Source: Karalla daura (taxonomy: Eukaryota; Chordata; Actinopteri; Chaetodontiformes; Leiognathidae). From it: a stretch of 64,000 nt of DNA. Location: assembly GCA_029224185.1 (NCBI GenBank), contig CM055191.1:14230688-14294687 (forward strand). Direction: 5' to 3'. Positions 36,001 through 48,700 of the stretch are shown here, one piece after another. Position 1 is the first letter of the stretch. Every line of letters starts with the position of its first letter. The notes under the pieces were generated by a model, which was given only the letters and a program-made list of their open reading frames with translations, made no database searches and was not told the origin of the DNA. The translations under genes and the position numbers were made by a program.

Positions 36001-36369
36001 GACTTTGACCAGAAATAACATATATCAATTGTCCTCACAGTAACCATGACAACCACGTAGACTTCAGCGTCAGCTATATGTAAGTCTTTGTTTGTGGTTA
36101 TATAAATTAATCTCATTGCCAGAACTGTTAAGCACAAAACCTAACTGCTTTGGGTGGTTTGCCTCCTCCACCTGCAGTAACAGCACAGCTGGCAATGTTC
36201 CAACCTTCAAACCACGTTGTCCATCACCAAAAATGTGAGTTTTACCAACATAGCTGTCCTTCTGTGCTCTTCAAACATATAATTGTGTTTTGTTTTACTG
36301 TATGCTCATTCCTTTGATGTGTCTGTTTGGCCCAGAAACCAGAGACCCTCTCGTTCTGCCTGGCTTTAG
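30080..36369 (+). CDS. Eight-Ig-domain Siglec-like receptor with three V-set domains lacking the Siglec arginine
   Basis: Eighteen exons sum to 3042 bases (1013 residues): 30080-30122, 30222-30608, 30701-30988, 31071-31370, 32054-32431, 32525-32812, 32895-33188, 33608-33652, 33757-34095, 34199-34495, 34586-34700, 34795-34833, 35075-35101, 35247-35291, 35378-35404, 36041-36079, 36178-36234, 36336-36369. Order: signal; V (15-143), C2, C2 (to 339); V (340-465), C2, C2 (to 659); a 15-residue hinge; V (675-787), C2 (to 886); transmembrane helix; tail to 1013. All extracellular exons are phase 1. GSC...IPC and CSL cysteines are present, but the F-strand arginine is Trp in the first two V-sets (YPWVD) and Tyr in the third (FCFYAE). 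The tail has PTPPPRP and RPPRPEK proline motifs and two SxW(D/N)R(L/F)SR repeats, and lacks the YxN end of its neighbour. No internal signal exon was found, so one gene is favoured over three, but transcripts are needed. Confidence 0.68.
31395..31870. repeat. Dispersed repeat inside the eight-domain gene
   Basis: Contains gagcttatcccagcatacat, ggaaacatgctccacacag and actgggatttatacccatga, which resemble a widespread teleost repeat. It lies between the first V-C2-C2 unit and the second. Class not assigned. Confidence 0.5.
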
Positions 36370-38164
36370 GTTGGCTATGCTCTGGTGAGTACGAAGTCTG
36401 ATGAAGTCTTATCTAGGGGGGGTTACCCACTACCCGCTCAGAGATAAGTGCAAAGTCTAAAGCAGTTACAAAAGTTCCCCCACATAGGAGAGTTGCAACG
36501 TCATCTTTACTCAAGCTGTTTACAGTAGTGTCACCCAACAGAAAAGTTATGAGAAACGAGCTCCCAGAGTAAGTCTCAGTAAGATTTATACTGCTATGAT
36601 CACGCCACACTCATCACACCGCCTACATCACAATCTGCCTCACCATCTAGCAACATGCAGAATATTTCAGAAGTTAGTGGCAGTACCATTTGCTGTGGTG
36701 GTTCCCACAGTACAGAGTGTAGCTGCTTCATAAGGGTCTCCGGATTGAAGAACATGCTTAATTATAAGCTATAAAGAACAACTGATAAAGACTAAGAAAT
36801 GCATAAGTAAGGATGAGCTCACACATGCCAGGCGTTGTAAGGTCATACAGCTGTCATCAGTCATACAGCCAAAACACCCTGAAATTGACATTTTCTTGTT
36901 TCTGTGTTGTCTGCAGTGTTTTCCTCCCATGTTCTTCCTCACACCCATCCTACATCAAAAGTCAAAGCCCTGCCTTCCCTGATTTTCCCTCATCTGCCTT
37001 CTTGGCTTGTGTCTGAGTCCAGCTCAGTTTCACAGGATGCCTCCACCCAGCATCCAGGATGCTGTTGAGTATTTTTTTGTCACAGTATCATCCTGAAGTC
37101 TTTAATATTCATTGAAAAGCGTGCTTGAAATGTGTCCATACTGCATTGTTTGCTTTCGAGTCATTTGCCTATAATGCTGTTACCTATAATCTTCCCATAA
37201 TACATGGCTACAATACATGGCTATTACTGAGAATAGAAACCCAGAACAAACACATCTGTTGCACAATAGGTCAGCTGTAATGTTTTAGTCCTGCATTTAA
37301 AAAGGAACAAATCCCTGACAATAGTGAGATTACCTCTTGATTACCTTGTTGTTATCAATCCGCATGCTGTCTCTCAACTTCCTTCTCCTGGATTGCCCTT
37401 CTACACAATCCCTACCCCACTGCTTCTAATTATTAATAACTTGAGTGTATAAGTGTATAAAATAAACAAAGATCTTTTTTTTCTCTGTTGTTTGGGCTTG
37501 GTTTGTTACAGACATACAAACACCATTTTCAATTCTTCTCAGAGGAGGCTCTTGTCACAAGGGGTTAAGGTCTAAGCACTTTAATGTTACCATGCTGCCT
37601 GAGTGTTTGATTGTCAGCCCAAATTTTTATATACTCACCTGGCATTGTTATTTGCCCTGATTTATCCTAACAATTGGAATTTGGAAATGACCCTACAGGG
37701 GAACAAGCCACAAAGAGCACAAAAAGAAAAAAAAAGCTCAAAGAAAATAAAGGAATACACTCTTTAAAACAAGAATTTATTTATGATCATTTCAACTGAA
37801 CACAGATTTCATGTTAGTAAAAACACCTAGTGATTTTAACAAAGAATAGCATTGTCAAAAATTAAATATCATCTTGGTTTCACTTTCTAAAATAAACTGC
37901 TGATTATTGCCTTATGCAGGAGTTTTTGCCTTCACTTTATTATGCATAAAAAGGAAGAAAATCAAACAGAAATTGAATGGGGCGGGAGGCAACAAAGAAT
38001 CAATCGACTGCTCTATCTATCTTTTTCTCTCTTTCTCTTTCTCTGCATCTCTCTCTGTCTATCTAACTTACTAGAATAAGGAATGTGTGGCAAGCAAAAG
38101 AGGTCTATGTGTAGTGCAAATGTGAAGAAAAGCTGAGCATTGACGTGTGTACGTTTCCATCCAC
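36370..38164. other. 3' UTR of the large receptor and convergent 3' UTR of a Ly6-type gene
   Basis: The plus-strand receptor and the minus-strand Ly6-type gene converge here. A plus-strand AATAAA lies at 37461-37466 and a minus-strand one near 37780. A CT-rich stretch lies near 38020-38060. No coding exon is recognised. Confidence 0.5.
37461..37466 (+). terminator. Candidate poly(A) signal of the eight-domain receptor
   Basis: AATAAA about 1.1 kb after the predicted stop codon, in AT-rich sequence. Assignment to this gene is by position only. Confidence 0.35.
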
Positions 38165-39712
38165 TTAAGAGAACATGACCAGGGAGACCAGTGGCACCAC
38201 CAGGAGGAGGAGACTGGCACTTGTGCCACTGGCACTGTTGCAGAAGTCGCCCTGACAGCACACAATCTCTCCCCCGATCGTTCCTTTAACCTGCGCACTT
38301 TGCGTGTCTGAGCACATGTCCGTTGAGGCGCAGCCCTTCATGATTTTCTTTTGACCTCCTGCATTCACTGAAAGAGAGACATGATCTGTATTACTATGTG
38401 AGGTTTGATTGTTCATACATGGCCTCTTCGACTAGAATAGATGACAATTTCTCAGGCCTAAGGAGGAATGTGGAGCACAGAGAGAGACAGGTCATGTTGC
38501 TCATACCTGTTTTGGTGATACAGAGGTCCTCGTCGTTCACACAGCGCAGAGTTGCTCTGCAGCCCACTGCATCGCAGTGGTAGCACTTCCTCCCATTGGC
38601 AGCTGTTAATAAAGGTGCTGTGACAGAACAAATGTTACTCATAAGACTGCAACGAGTGACTGCAACGCCCATTTGCTCTTTGGCACTTTTTAGCAAGTCT
38701 TTGCTCTAGACTATTATTAAGTTGTTTTGTTATTTTCTCATCATTGAATGACTTTTAAAAGGTACAATTATCTGGACTTATTAAGTCCATAACTTCTACA
38801 CAGTAGACAGAGAATTAAGTCTGCTGAAAGAAAGATGGAAATCATCAAGCATTTAGAGTATTACCAGGAGCATGTCTGGTGTTGCAGAGGGGAGAGTTGC
38901 AGCACTTGCTGGTGATCACATTCCTGGAAATCCCGTAGTTGATAGAGCCTGAGACGCACTGGTCCGGCAAAAGACAAGTCTGCATGTGGATGTCAGCAAG
39001 TTTTGTATTACCTGCAGCAGAAGAGCAACGTTCATAAACTGGGCCACAGCAAAGCTGTCACGTAATACATTTTTAAAAGGTAATATACTGTATCTTAAGA
39101 TTACGTGCCTGCATATGAGCTGATCCTCAGTGCACCACATTGATAACGCGATGAAGGGCAATCTTTTTCTTGGAGTGTGCAGGGCCCTGAGCCTGTTGGT
39201 AGACACTTGTAACAGTTCAGGGCATTTGCTGAAAAAACACAAAACTTGTATCAGTACACACAGAAACAATAAAAAAATGATGTATGTAAATTATATTATG
39301 TATATATAAGTTTCTATATAATGAACGTATATATACAAGTTTATTATTATTAAAGTATATATACAAGCATATGTAAGTTTATAAATATAGTTTGTTTTCT
39401 TCCACAAGATATGGACCAATACCATTTTTTGATGCAAATTTGACACTGTTTATTGTTATGATTACTGGTAAATTTCAAGTATGGATATGAAAACACATTA
39501 TAGTTTTCACATGCTGTTTTTGCACGTGTAGTATTGTACTGTATTGTTGAGTAATGGCAACCTTACCTGACCTTAAATGACCCCTAATTGTGAGGACACT
39601 AACTTGCAACCCTTCTTCTCGAACACATTAGATGTGTTGTTAAAAATAAATATAGCAGGGACTTACCTTTAGAGAAAAGCAAAATCCCAAAGATCAGAGT
39701 AAGGAGATGCAT
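38165..39712 (-). CDS. GPI-anchored protein with two Ly6/uPAR domains, copy A
   Basis: Minus-strand exons 39712-39667, 39228-39109, 39011-38865, 38602-38507 and 38367-38165 give 203 residues. Signal peptide MHLLTLIFGILLF. LU domain 1 opens ALNCYKC and closes SKCCNSPLCN; LU domain 2 opens RKCYHCDAVGC and closes VCCQGDFCN. The C-terminus is small residues (SASGTSA) followed by a hydrophobic stretch (SLLLLVVPLVSLVMF) and stop, a GPI-anchor signal. Each LU domain is split over two exons by phase 1 introns. The two-domain, GPI-anchored layout resembles LYPD3 and other PLAUR-cluster proteins. The intron after 39109 begins GC (AG then GCACGT), where copy B has GT. The ligand is unknown; in mammals the family includes the urokinase receptor. 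Confidence 0.88.
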
Positions 39713-40366
39713 TTTGTGATGCCACCATACAATGGTATAAGTTTGAGGTTGTCTGCCAATAAGTAGTTCTCCAAGAGGGAGTTGCCTTCCTTCTAAGACC
39801 ACTCCTTCATGTCACCTTTGATAGTCACACCATGTGGTAACTTAAGTGCACTTTAAGATAGAGAGCCCCTCTCCTCAACATTTGGCATCGGACAGTCTAA
39901 AAATGCGCGCTTCTGAATCCTCTTATCAGTTGATTGCAGCTCATTACCATATTTGGACTACATTCAATTAACTTATCAAGCGACTGCATGATGGCAGATA
40001 CTGAGCATGTTTGCCACTCACGGGGGCGTAACAGGGGCAACTTGCATGCATGGTGAAATGAAGTGCCACCTCAGGTTAAAGTTAGTAAAGATATTCTACA
40101 AATAATTTAACTATATCTTTTTCTTTTTTTCAGGAAATGTTGACTGCATTTTGGTCGGTGGTATTTGAAAAAGGTTTAGTGTTTGTTGTTTAACAGTACA
40201 GTTTACACATCAGTGTGCTTGCAATAACTTGAATCAGCTAGTAAAAAAAATCAGCAATTATGCAGCACCACAGTTTTTCTTCCATCACTTTAAGATGCTC
40301 ACAAATTACAGGCGCTCTGATCAAAAAGATGATCAACTACAATCGTAAATGTATGTGAAGGCAAAC

Positions 40367-40411
<45 letters not shown>

Positions 40412-42077
40412 ACTCTCACAAATTATGAAGATGTTTCTGGATGATATAATGGATGGCAAGTAGGGTCATCCCTCTCACTCTGCAGGGCAAATAGAGACAC
40501 CTAGTGTCCAATTGAGCAATGATCACTGCAGTGGTGAAAAATATTGTAAGCATTATTAGAAGCAAAACAAGTATCTGAATGAACCAAGTAAACAAGCAAT
40601 ACAGACATTTCAAATGATATTTGTGATATTGGGCCATCAGGCCCAATAAAGCCCAATAAAGGCCCAACAAAGGCAAAACTTCTCTTTTTTGGTTTCATTG
40701 ATCAGGCCCGAAAGATATGACTGAATCTGGAAATATTTCCTGAACACATTCCTATCCAATCACTCAACGCACTGTTTTATCTTAGTGGTAATCTTCTTAT
40801 TAGTAATTGTCACAGTAATCACTCCACAGAGAGGACGCAGAGAATCCAGAATCCAGAATCCAAAATTGCGCATCCCAAGTACAGCAGTTAAGGCCATTGG
40901 TCTATCCATAATCTTGAATCAATGCTTATGTATATTTCTTGTAATTATATTTTTTGACATTACGTGTGTTAAAAGTGTCCACTAGATGGGGTTATACTTA
41001 TTGTTAGGAAACAGCTGTAAACAGGTAATGTGTACTGTTTCTGCTTGTAATACATGACTGAGTGAATAAGTAGAAGATGGTATTAACAGCCTTTTCTGAG
41101 GTTTCTGAGAGCTGAAATCATTTTTTTCTTGCCACAGACATTTACAGCTTTGTTTGTGTTTTGCTCGGTTTTTGTTTATCTATATTGTCTGTTAATGGTA
41201 AGTGTCTTGACATTTTCTTTCTTTCTTTCTTTCTTTCTTTCAAAAGGAAGTGAATAAATTGCCTCATAACCACCTTCAGTTTTTCAAATTTTTCACAAAA
41301 TGACAATGACTAGACGCAGTTGACTACTCATGTGTGTAAGAGCTCATCACCATCTTGTAGTGGGGAATTCAATCCGAGCCTCAAACAGACATGAGTATTG
41401 CTCAAGGCTACAAGCAGGCATGGGTGGTGTGACTATTGTTTTACAACCGTAGAAGATGAATTTACTGCCCAGGAGCTATGTTTTCATAAGGATCTGAAAT
41501 AAGTTTGTAGAGTCAGAATGTATTCTTTATTGTTTATTCAGAAAGTTTATTCTTAACAAAGAAGATGGCTGTCAAACAGTGGACTGTGACAAACAGTGGA
41601 GAGAGAGGACAGAGTTCTTAGATTATGAGCTGCACGCAAGTCACTGTACTGCTTTTAAACTTGAGTAGGTTTATACATGCATCTTCATCACACTAATGCA
41701 CCTTTTTTTAGGTCAGATTTATTTTAGATTTTTCTGTCCTGTTGTAATATATCTGCAAACTCACTCAACATCAATAGGTTCATAACAGTGTGGAACAGAA
41801 ACTTTCTTTTTTTCTTTATGCTGCGAAGAAGCTGCCCCACATTTATTTCATGCAAACTGTTCAACTGTCAAAAGAATTCATTCAGCATTCAGGACAGAAA
41901 CTCAGTGATGCAGCAGATGACAGAGAATCATCTCCTCACTCAGTTTCATATCCTAGCTCTAATTGCTAAACATCCCTCTTCCTCTCACGGGCACTTGAAG
42001 GAGGGGGAAAGCAGCATAAGCCTCACAGCACTTCTAAGGAGTAAAAGTAGGATAATGACATTATCGTCTTCAGCCAC
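39713..42077. other. Spacer between the two Ly6/uPAR genes
   Basis: Contains promoter sequence of copy A and the 3' UTR of copy B, a CA microsatellite at about 40371-40411 and a CTTT repeat at about 41211-41241. No further exon was recognised. Confidence 0.5.
40371..40411. repeat. (AC)n microsatellite
   Basis: About 40 bases of AC dinucleotides between the two Ly6/uPAR genes. Directly visible. Confidence 0.95.
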
Positions 42078-43384
42078 TTAGGAGAACACAAGCAGGGAGA
42101 CCAGTGGCACCACTAGGAGCAGGAGACTGGCACCTATGCTGCCGGCACTGTTGCAGTAGTTACCCTCACAGCAGCTAAATTCTCCCGCAATGGCTCCACT
42201 TATCTTTGAGCTTTCTGTGCACAACAGCTTGGAGGCGCAGCCCTTCATCACTGCATTTGCACCGCTTGCTACCACTGAAAGAGTGAAAACAGTGTTAGTG
42301 TGTAAACTGTGATCTGGATCACATCAGAGCAGAGGATCTGGATGATGATTGCAGCAGGCTCTGACCGGATACTGAGATGCAGCGGTCCTCATCACCCTCG
42401 CAATTTACAGTTGAAGTGCATTTTTGTGAGTCACAGCTGTAGCACTTCTTGCCATTGGGAGTGGTTTTCGTTGGGTCTGAGGAAAACAAATGTAAATGTG
42501 AAATTTGGACAAGTTTGTTGAGGCACCTGAATCATGCCACTCATATACTGTACAATGGCACACATTCACTCACTCTCACTCACACACACATGCACGCATA
42601 CCCCAGGGATCCTCTGTCGCGGGTGGCATCACATAGTGTAATTACTTACATTCTTCTCTATGAACTCAAATAAAATAAAAGCTACCTGGAGCATCTTGCT
42701 TGTTGCAGAGGTCAGTGTTGCAACATGTGCTGGTAATAACAGTTCTGGCAATTCCAAAATTGACCGAGCCCTTAACGCATTGTTCTGGCGGACCACAAGA
42801 CTTCACAACAACGTTAGACAGCCTTGATCCACCTGCAAGAAAAGATTAAGTTTTGTAAACTGGCCCAGAAAAAACTGTTTACTAACAAAATAATGCACCA
42901 TGATAAAAAAAAAGATACCTGCATATGAGCTAATTCTCAATGCACCACAAACAAACCCAGATGCAGGGCATGTTTTTTCTGAATCCTGACACACACCATC
43001 GGGACCTGGTGTGCACTCATAACATTTCAGGGCGTTGGCTGAAAGACAAACCCAAGAAAAAATTGAAACAAATTCCAAAAAAAAAATCTCTACATGACCA
43101 AGCATATCTTTCAACATCTTTACTCTGAAGTACTGAAGTACAAAGAAAATAACAATTTAACAGAGGGGACAGAAATGATGCAAGAAAGACAAGCTGTAAC
43201 ATGCAGCTATTTGTGTTTTTGGAAGAACAGAGAGCTCTATCCATGTGAGGGGAAAACAGAACCGGAATGAAAACACAAAGCTAACACAAATCAAAAATCT
43301 GTCACAAAAAGACAGATAACAGAAGGAGAACTTGCCTTTGCAGAGAAGCACAACCCCAAAGCTCAGAAGAGTCAGGAGATGCAT
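42078..43384 (-). CDS. GPI-anchored protein with two Ly6/uPAR domains, copy B
   Basis: Minus-strand exons 43384-43336, 43038-42919, 42832-42686, 42476-42366 and 42274-42078 give 207 residues. Signal peptide MHLLTLLSFGVVLLC. LU domain 1 opens ALKCYECTPG and closes STCCNTDLCN; LU domain 2 opens KKCYSCDSQKC and closes FSCCEGNYCN. The C-terminal part (SLLLLVVPLVSLLVF then stop) is a GPI-anchor signal. Exons 2 and 3 have the same lengths as in copy A (120 and 147 bases), so the two genes are tandem duplicates. Copy B has an insertion (DPTKTTP) at the start of LU domain 2. The intron after 43336 starts GC (AG then GCAAGT), where copy A has GT. Extracellular binding partner unknown. Confidence 0.88.
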
Positions 43385-45736
43385 CTTGGGGTAGATGGAT
43401 GTAAGTGAGTGTCGGATTCATGCCCTCAACCCATATGTAGCTCTCAGAGAGGGAGTTCTTTTCTCTTTTAGACCACACCTTCATGCAACATCCTTAAAAA
43501 ACAGAAAAGGTTTCTGAGCCCTGAGTCCTTTGTAAAATTTTTACAGGCTAATATTATATACAAAAGTAGCAGAAAAAGCTACAATAGAATTTATTCACAA
43601 TTAATTTTAACAGTGGCAGGTTTGATTTTTCAGAAGTGTGGTGTTAAATGCAATTACTTCATTATTATTAATTTGATTTGTGTTGGTCAAATAAAAACAG
43701 ATCACAAAAATACATTTAAGTGGATGCAATAACATCAGTGCCTCAACAAAGCTTGCCTCGACAAGAAACTTTGTAGAGTACTGTAGACCTCTTCATCTGT
43801 AAGTAGAATGCAAAGTTTTCTGTACAATCTTTTAGAGCCCAAAATAAATGTAAGTGATGAGGGTGAGGACACAAGACAACAAAAAGGTTTCAGATCAGAA
43901 GAATTCATAACAGAATAGCAGCAATGATTTTAATCAGAATCAGAGGCCGGGTTTGTCTATTCTGCTGAGTAGGGTGCAGCCTTCTTAAAGACTAGACACT
44001 GACTGCACTAGGCTTGCATGAGGCAGAGAAACTACATGTATACTTAGTAAATAGTTATGTCTTAGATACACAGATTCTGAGGCTCATATCCCTACATTAT
44101 TGATTTTTCATTAGGTCAAAAAGCATCAGATGGATGTAGTTCATTTCAAAACTGCAATGGGTCACAAACAGAAACACCTTGCCCTTACAAGTGATTCCAG
44201 GAACTGTGTCATTAACTTTCTAAATATAATCACTTCAGTTCTAGTGAAGATGCTACAAAGCAGTAGAAAAGACTGAACTAAAATGAGATAACCAAAAAAA
44301 GGCTTGAGCAGAGAGAACTTAATTGTCCTTGAAAATTTAACTTGGAGAGGATATAATACAAATAGAGAGAAAAGGTTTATTTTTTATGTATATGATGCAT
44401 TACATTGCTGCATTCTATGATAAATTGAGTTCAAAACCACAAAAAATAGAAAAAGAAAATGTAGTTGAGATCTGTGTTCTGCATGCAGAAATAATATAAT
44501 AGTAGTCATCTGAATGTTAACACTCAAACACAAATAGATTACTCCCAGAATCTGGACCACAAGGTCTCATTCCCAAGGAAGACCCTCCTTCAGAGCATGA
44601 GCAAACATCAACGAAACAATGATTCTCACAGAGCACATCAGTGGAACACAGGAATTTTCCATTACAGTATCTTTTTTTTAAATCTAATTTGGCATCTCTC
44701 ATTTTTAAATAAATAACTATGACACCGATCGCTATTAGAAACCACGATTAGAACGATGGCACCAGGATACTTTAAGGTTATGATTTCAATTTAAGGCTGG
44801 GTTTGAGAATCCATTTTGTGCTCTCAGTGTTTTTCCATGATTGAGACTTGATGGGTTTATTCATGCTCTCACTGAGTACAGAAACGTGATCGAGCATGTT
44901 ACAGAAAGCTTACCCATAAAAGAAGTTAAATGGCACCAAGGACGTCATCGGTGTGATGGACTGCAATTTCACACTCTTTTAACTCTTAAGATTTCACATA
45001 GTGAACATAATAAATACGAGTACATTTATGTTAAGAAATTCAGGTAAAGTATTCAAAGTTCTGGGCAATGAGAGATTGTGAACATTGTGAACATTTCTGA
45101 ATTTACCAGTGAAAAACCTCTGCCAATATGAAAAAATATGAACTAGTTACAAACAGTTATTTTCTGTTGCGCTTGTCTTGAAAAACAACCTGTAAAAGAT
45201 GAGTAAAATAAACCTGCACATTTATGACCCCACAAGAACTTTTCACGTTTTCCTTTTATTTCTCAGCAATTAACAAATACTTTTTATATCATCTTTTTGG
45301 AGAGAAAATAAAAAATAATTTACACAAAACACATTTTCATCATAGCTAACGTGCACCACTAACCACGAAAACTGGAGTTACAGCTTCACAGTTATTTTTG
45401 GCTGGCACATTCGCCAAAACATGTACAAACAAATGCCCAAACTCCTCTATTATTCTTCTTATTTGTGGATAACGTACAACCCTTTAATCCAGCATGACAT
45501 TTCCTGGGGGCAGGGACGGGCAACCTTCTGGGAAGAGCACTTTGCACACTACAACTGTTTTGTATGCGTGCCTTGACGACAGACTAAATTTCCAGCCCCA
45601 ACAAGTGTAAACTCTATCTCCATGTTAAGAGTGGCAGCTGTCTTCCAGTGACTAGATCATGTAGCTGTTCATGTCAGCTACAAAGTTGATATGAACCTCA
45701 GGACAGCCTTAGCAGAGCAGTGTAAGAAGAGTAGTG
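43385..45736. other. Intergenic region between copy B and SMG9
   Basis: AT-rich sequence. A minus-strand AATAAA near 45255 probably ends the SMG9 transcript, so about 45255-45736 is its 3' UTR. Elsewhere I see only short frames without motifs or splice context. Confidence 0.5.
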
Positions 45737-48700
45737 TTAGCAGAGCAGACGGCTGTACTCAGAGAGGGCTGAGGACTTCTTCACACCGTCCCAGATACGG
45801 GCAGCATAATGAAACCTACAGGAAACAAGACCAGACATGTGACAACCACATCCGCAGCTTTTGTACGCAAATATGGTATGGTGGCAGACACAGCAGAAGT
45901 GAAACTTAAGTTTTACCAGTTTTTCTCAGTGAGGATGGTGTGTGACAGTTGAGAGCGAGGCATGGCCAGAATCTGGCTCCGCAGTTTTGAAACCATGGTG
46001 GAGAAAGCAGGGTGTCCTCTGTATCCCGGCAGTAGAGAGAAGAGTGGATATGTTCCTGATCCTAAACACCGCACAAAGGTCAATACCCGAGTACTGCAAT
46101 ACGCGAGAGGACAGTTGAGCTCTCTCTCACCGGCTTTAGTGAGCGAATCCTCGCCATCACTCTCCTGCACAGGAAGGAGAAACATGTTGACCTCCGTCGC
46201 TAGATAGTCCTGGCCCAAGCCAGGAAAAATATTGCTGTCCAGCATGGACAATGTCCCTGAAAAAAAAACGATACTACATTACAAGATGTTTGCTGATGTG
46301 GCACGAATTACATATCCATCACTGAGGTATAATCGATTTTGCAAAAACCTATTTACAACAATAATATCCATTATTAATGTCAAACCGGTTGTGGAAACCG
46401 AACATTTAGCATTGTCCATTAGGCATCATTTGTGAACTGACCATTAAGCAGTAGAAATTACAATTCTCAACCTTTGTATTTCAGATGAGAGTGAGCCATT
46501 AATTTGTCCACAACCATGTGCATGTTTTTCAGATTCCTCGGGCAGAAATCATCTCGTCTGGCTTTATTCTGGAGAAACACTGGATGAGAGGGGAATTTAA
46601 AAACAGAGCCACTATAATGTTATTATCGAACTGGGTTGATGTGCTTAAGTGTTTCTGCTTTTAATAGTCACCTATATGAGGATAGTACTCTGTCCCATCA
46701 TCATTGCCTGAAGAGCCAGTGTCATGGCTTGCAGACGGAGTGGAGGGCTTCAGCATCTCAGCAGTCTGAAGAAACCTACGCATGCACACATATAACATGC
46801 AATAAAAATAAACATTGTGAAAGTATCTGACACAGGAAGAGGCACAAGGGCTCGTGAAAAATACACTAAGGGCCTGATTTACTAAAGCTTTGCGTGTATA
46901 AAAACGTTGTCACCCACAAAAAAATGTGCAAGCGGATTTACTAACGGTGCGCACAGTGGATTGCGTCCTCTAAGTGAGGAAAACAGCGCACGCTGCCCAT
47001 TTAGTACCTTGGCCTTAATGCATATGCAATATGGGGCGTTGTTTTTTGCGCCAAACACATAATTAACAGCACTATTACGCAGCGTGCGCACTGGTCCTGC
47101 GCTCTCCGGTCCTCCACCTCCCTCTCTCTCCTGCCTGCTCCAGTCCCTCCAGTCCCTCAGCTCTTAGGCTGATGGAAGAGCCAACCACTGCTGGCACTTC
47201 TTGCGCACTCGCCCGTGATCGAGAGCAGCAAACTTTTTACTTTCTCCTGCCAGATGCGTTTGTTTGCCTCAGCCACAAGGACTTCCAACTCCAGGGAACC
47301 ATATTTATTCTTGCTCTTTCCTCTGCACTCGCTATGATGGAAAGGCTGACAGGGGGCAAACCCCTCAATTGAATACTGCTGTTTGCACCTGTTGTCACTG
47401 CGGCAAATTCCCTTAGTAAATCACCCGCAAAACGCACACAAACCCAGCACGGAAAATCTTACCAGGAGCACGCAATTTAGCGCCCCTTATTTGGGATCTT
47501 AGTAAATCAGGCCCTAAGACTTTACAGTATCAGTACAGAGACGTTGCATGTGCATATGCATGTGCATGTGCATATGCTACATTTTTTGAGGTGTGACTGA
47601 TCTCAAGAGCCGAAGAGAGCAAAGTGCTATGCATAAACCACATTAAATGACTGTAGTTTCCTGCTTGTTTCCTGAGTTTGCCAAAACTTCCATGTTGTAA
47701 GATGGCACTTCATGCAATGGAAACCTATCTCTGAATGCCTCACCCTTAGCAGACATGAAATTTGTTAGAAATTAGGGGTCTATGCATTTCTATACCCTAG
47801 TGTTACTATGAGGCTGGAGGAATCAACGTTATTCACTGAGATCTGCTGCGCACCGGGGGATAAAAGAGGGCACACAAGTGACTGTCAGCACACGTCAGGC
47901 AAGCACAAAATGATGCATTTTCAAGCAGTCTGGCTTTGGTCTGAAATGATGAAAAAAAAGTAGACAAATATCCTCTCAAGATACAAGAAGAAATTCCCCA
48001 CATTCCTGTAGCAGGAGGGAACTTATTGTCCGAGCCATGGCAAGAAAAACACTCGTTTCATTCCGTCAATGGTAGTGACAAGTCTGACTCTTGTTCTGGG
48101 ATGCTTGAGCAAGTACATACCTGTAAAGATTCAAATCTGTGAACCAGTCCTGAACCACAATAACAACATGGCACACAGTAAATAGGAAGGCAGCGATCTG
48201 AAGAGACTGTTGAGAGATTGACAGACACATGGTCATGTGTTTTGATGCATGAAATAAAAATAACAAATGCAAACAAATAAAATTGTGTTCATTTGCATGC
48301 CAGCAATAACAAAACTAGTCTTTTTTCCCCACTGCCCTATGCACGCCAGCCACTGACCTGCATCTCAACATACGTATGAGGGAGTGTGTATTCTGGAGGC
48401 AACTTCCTGTCGTTGTTGATGAGGTGGTCCAGAATAGATGGGCTGAGCATCGGCTGAAAAGGGAGAACTGAAATTCTAACTGCGATTTCTTTCTCACTCT
48501 GACAACCTTTTTGGTTTAGAAAATACACAACTGTATTTTGGAGTGAAACTGAGACCACCATTATCACTGTTCCTGCAAAACATCATACTCACCTGTGTAT
48601 CCAAGAAGATCACTCTTTCCTGTGTGATGAAGAAATCAATTCCTGTGCTCTGGTTTCCTCCTCTTTCCTTGATTTCTTGAGACTGGGCTCTAAATACATA

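Noticed and set aside
30080..36369. Splitting the large receptor into three genes at each V-set
   Set aside because: No signal-peptide exon was found before the second or third V-set, and all exons join in phase. Kept as one gene with moderate confidence.
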